Assembly (NCBI GenBank): GCA_019243075.1
Contig: JAFAUV010000075.1
Location: forward strand, 1 to 5,566
Direction of reading: 5' to 3'
Length of the DNA stretch: 5,566 bases
Origin: Bradyrhizobium sp.
Lineage (GTDB): Bacteria > Pseudomonadota > Alphaproteobacteria > Rhizobiales > Xanthobacteraceae
Shown in pieces: positions 5,459 through 5,566 of this stretch. Both the position numbers and the translations under genes were made by a program. The notes beneath the pieces were generated by a model. It saw nothing but the letters and a program-made list of their open reading frames with translations, did no database searches and was not told the DNA's origin. Numbering within the stretch: position 1 is the stretch's first letter; each line of letters starts with the position of its first letter.

Positions 5459-5566
5459 TCAGGCGGCGGCTTCCATTTCGGCATCGAGGTCGGCGATGAC
5501 ATCCTCGAACGCCTGGATCGCCTGCTGGATCGCAGCAATCTGCATCAGCTCCCAGCCCGTGACCGG
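5459..5566 (-). CDS. C-terminal end of an unrecognised protein, cut by the right edge
   Basis: A frame open from the right edge reads through 35 codons to a TGA at 5459-5461, ending GWELMQIAAIQQAIQAF followed by EDVIADLDAEMEAAA. The tail looks like one amphipathic, acidic helix with regular hydrophobic spacing, and the codons use G or C in most third positions, as in the neighbouring genes. It converges on the phosphatase gene with a 59-base gap. I do not recognise the family, and too little is visible to suggest a role. Confidence 0.55.
   Translation of the reverse strand, partial: PVTGWELMQIAAIQQAIQAFEDVIADLDAEMEAAA

Noticed and set aside
1..5566. Undescribed defence, CRISPR or mobile system
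   Set aside because: I saw no transposase, recombinase catalytic domain, toxin-antitoxin pair, tRNA-flanking repeat or regularly spaced repeat array. Gene content is ordinary chromosomal housekeeping and regulation.

Overview
The window looks like chromosomal DNA from a GC-rich alphaproteobacterium of the order Hyphomicrobiales (Rhizobiales), most likely Bradyrhizobium or a close relative in the Nitrobacteraceae. The main reasons are a eukaryote-type glutamine synthetase II (GlnII) and a small DUF2735/GstI-like protein encoded head to head with it, an arrangement known from rhizobia. The genus is inferred from general protein character, not from a database search.

Layout from left to right. 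The minus strand carries four genes, read from right to left: glnII (3655 to 2621); a cytoplasmic-looking molybdate-type substrate-binding protein (2444 to 1761); a 49-residue very basic protein (1673 to 1524); and an ABC-F ATPase (1446 to beyond the left edge). A strong hairpin at 2535-2568 separates glnII from the binding-protein gene, so glnII is probably its own transcription unit. A 554-base intergenic region (3656-4209) separates glnII from the plus-strand gstI-like gene (4210-4419), which ends at a good intrinsic terminator (4508-4542). A C-x5-R tyrosine phosphatase of the Y_phosphatase3 type follows (4656-5399). The C-terminal end of an unrecognised minus-strand gene (5459 to the right edge) converges on it.

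The functional core is the nitrogen-assimilation pair. GlnII makes glutamine from glutamate and ammonia. A sigma-54 (-24/-12) promoter candidate with exact GG-N10-GC spacing lies 96-111 bases upstream of its start, as expected for an NtrC-controlled gene. In Rhizobium the gstI product is described as an inhibitor of glnII expression at the translational level. The predicted glnII leader can fold so that its Shine-Dalgarno sequence pairs with an upstream CCUUUC, and it has two mutually exclusive hairpins, which makes it a plausible target for such control. The link to GstI is inference.

The other points for a second look are a Gly-to-Val change in the second Walker A motif of the ABC-F protein, a ModA-like protein with no signal peptide, and the 49-residue protein, which resembles an isolated integrase arm-type DNA-binding domain. 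No mobile element, CRISPR array, tRNA or rRNA was seen. I did not find a clearly undescribed multi-gene system.
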